A stretch of 64,000 bases of DNA from Planctomycetota bacterium. Lineage in GTDB: Bacteria; Planctomycetota; PLA2; JAEUHO01. The notes beneath the pieces are model-generated. The model was not told where the DNA came from, ran no database searches, and was given only the letters and a program-made list of their open reading frames with translations. Shown here piece by piece: positions 63,338 to 64,000 of this stretch. The translations under genes and the position numbers were made by a program. Numbering within the stretch: position 1 is the first letter of the stretch; each line of letters begins with the position of its first letter. The DNA lies in the NCBI GenBank assembly GCA_029259775.1, contig JAJDEN010000015.1, positions 275,348 to 339,347 on the forward strand, read 5' to 3'.

Positions 63338-64000
63338 TTAGAGTGCACTCATGTCGAGGCGGGCGGCACCAAGGATCTGGCCATTGCCCTCAACCTGAAG
63401 GATGGCAGCACAACCGTCATAGCTTTCGCCAATCAGGTCACTCTTTGGAAGTGTCAGACTGATGGCATCGCCTTTCCACATGCCGACAGGCACCATGTCG
63501 CGGACAACGTTGGAATAGGTGATGGTTTCGCCTGCATTCTCACCGCGCTCAATAACAACGGGTGTTTCTTTGACATAGCGCACCAACCACAGTGTTGCCT
63601 CTTGATCGGTTGTGAGTGCGCCGACATTGAGTTGAATGCTGTCACCGTCGGTGATGAAGTCGATGGAGACATCTTCCTTTTTCATCTCGCGGCGCAGCTC
63701 GATGGCGCTGTTGACGTGGCCCGCTCTTGAGCCGACCGCATCTTCGACACCATCAATCACCATCTGCGGCGTATAGACAGAGCGCCCACCGAGGCTCTGC
63801 ACATAGGCACGCTGACGGTCGGTGAATGCCTGCTTGGCAAGCGTGTCGCGCCATCCAAGATAGTCCCAGATGTTCACTGGCAAGGAGAGGGCGAGCACGT
63901 CTTCGCGTTTTGCCAGATCATTGAGGAACGCGTCAGCCGGGGGGCAGGACGAACAGCCCTGGCTTGTGAACAGCTCTACGACGATGGGGCGTTCACCGGC
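63338..64000 (-). CDS. DUF1223 family protein, 5' end cut by window edge
   Basis: 221 codons visible; the start and the export signal lie beyond the right edge. VVELFTSQGCSSCPPADAFL near the visible start is the DUF1223 block with a CxxC (CSSC) thioredoxin-like site, followed by VNIWDYLGWRDTLAKQAFTD and GGRSVYTPQMVIDGVEDAVG, also typical. The C-terminal part is a beta domain. The family is common in Alphaproteobacteria and predicted to be exported; redox activity is inferred from the CxxC only. Confidence 0.92.
   Translation of the reverse strand, partial: AGERPIVVELFTSQGCSSCPPADAFLNDLAKREDVLALSLPVNIWDYLGWRDTLAKQAFTDRQRAYVQSLGGRSVYTPQMVIDGVEDAVGSRAGHVNSAIELRREMKKEDVSIDFITDGDSIQLNVGALTTDQEATLWLVRYVKETPVVIERGENAGETITYSNVVRDMVPVGMWKGDAISLTLPKSDLIGESYDGCAAILQVEGNGQILGAARLDMSAL

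Larger units (their letters stand above)
51741..64000. other. Alphaproteobacterial segment
   Basis: Everything right of the junction has lower GC, mixed third positions and alphaproteobacterial gene families (DUF2794, DUF1223, GldA/F/G-like operon) with intergenic palindromes of the ATGGACCCCGG type common in that class. It contains no gene of the left genome. Confidence 0.75.

Noticed and set aside
51700..64000. Horizontal transfer of an alphaproteobacterial island into the left genome
   Set aside because: No integrase, tRNA end, direct repeat or insertion sequence marks the boundary. The switch is in the middle of a conserved coding motif and the right part consists of ordinary chromosomal genes, so a misjoin is simpler.

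Overview
The window joins two different genomes. Positions 1 to about 51,720 are very GC-rich, with third codon positions almost all G or C. They come from a bacterium rich in lipoproteins, HEAT/TPR proteins and VIT/VWA proteins. The gene types (M64 peptidase, YceI, DUF3299, giant VIT-VWA protein, DUF58/transglutaminase pair) fit best with a high-GC marine planctomycete or a relative; this assignment is an inference. From about 51,735 to the right end, GC and codon use drop abruptly and every gene is of alphaproteobacterial type (DUF2794, DUF1223, YbbP-like permease, a GldA/F/G-like operon, ATGGACCCCGG...-type palindromic repeats), possibly Rhodobiaceae or Parvibaculales. The switch lies inside the conserved [14 protein letters not shown] segment of an ABC ATPase gene. 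Its first half looks like a PotA-type ATPase and its second half like a YbbA/LolD-type ATPase. I read this as an assembly chimera, so 51,284-51,991 is probably not a natural gene.

Layout of the left part. 1-5 kb: HEAT lipoprotein-like protein (cut by the edge), small lipoproteins, M64 peptidase, YceI protein, ClpS. 5-13.8 kb: one gene for a 2,917-residue secreted FecR-VIT-VWA-TPR protein. 13.9-20.9 kb: aconitase, a lamin-tail lipoprotein with a 15-bp repeat array, an S9 peptidase and a DUF72 protein. 21-24.3 kb: a tight Gfo/Idh oxidoreductase, radical SAM and Nudix operon, with a divergent small ABM-fold protein. 24.7-28 kb: tmRNA (tag ANSNYALAA), a phospholipase D-like lipoprotein, a coiled-coil lipoprotein and SmpB. 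28-32.2 kb: gluzincin-like lipoprotein, RlmI-like methyltransferase, a repeat-bearing hypothetical and a thioredoxin-like protein. 32.3-37.8 kb: a seven-gene compact operon (PadR, HAAS-like membrane protein, SfsA, ABC ATPase, FtsX-like permease with a His/Asp-rich loop, two DUF3299 paralogs). 37.8-51.3 kb: TPR-like exported protein, UbiA-family prenyltransferase, RseP-type protease, PurM, pilin-like protein, DUF58/transglutaminase pair, CCA-adding-type nucleotidyltransferase and a HEAT protein.

A feature common to the left genome is a -10-like hexamer (TAGGAT, TAGACT, TAGAGT, TATACT) ending six to eight bases before the start codon of many genes. This suggests frequent leaderless transcription.

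The right part holds an ABC permease, a Bax-inhibitor-1/YccA protein, DUF2794, two SDR oxidoreductases, a four-gene Gld-like ABC operon ending in a DUF4340 protein, and a DUF1223 protein cut by the window edge.

No CRISPR array, insertion sequence, rRNA or tRNA gene was seen. All assignments were made by reading the sequence; no database search was possible.
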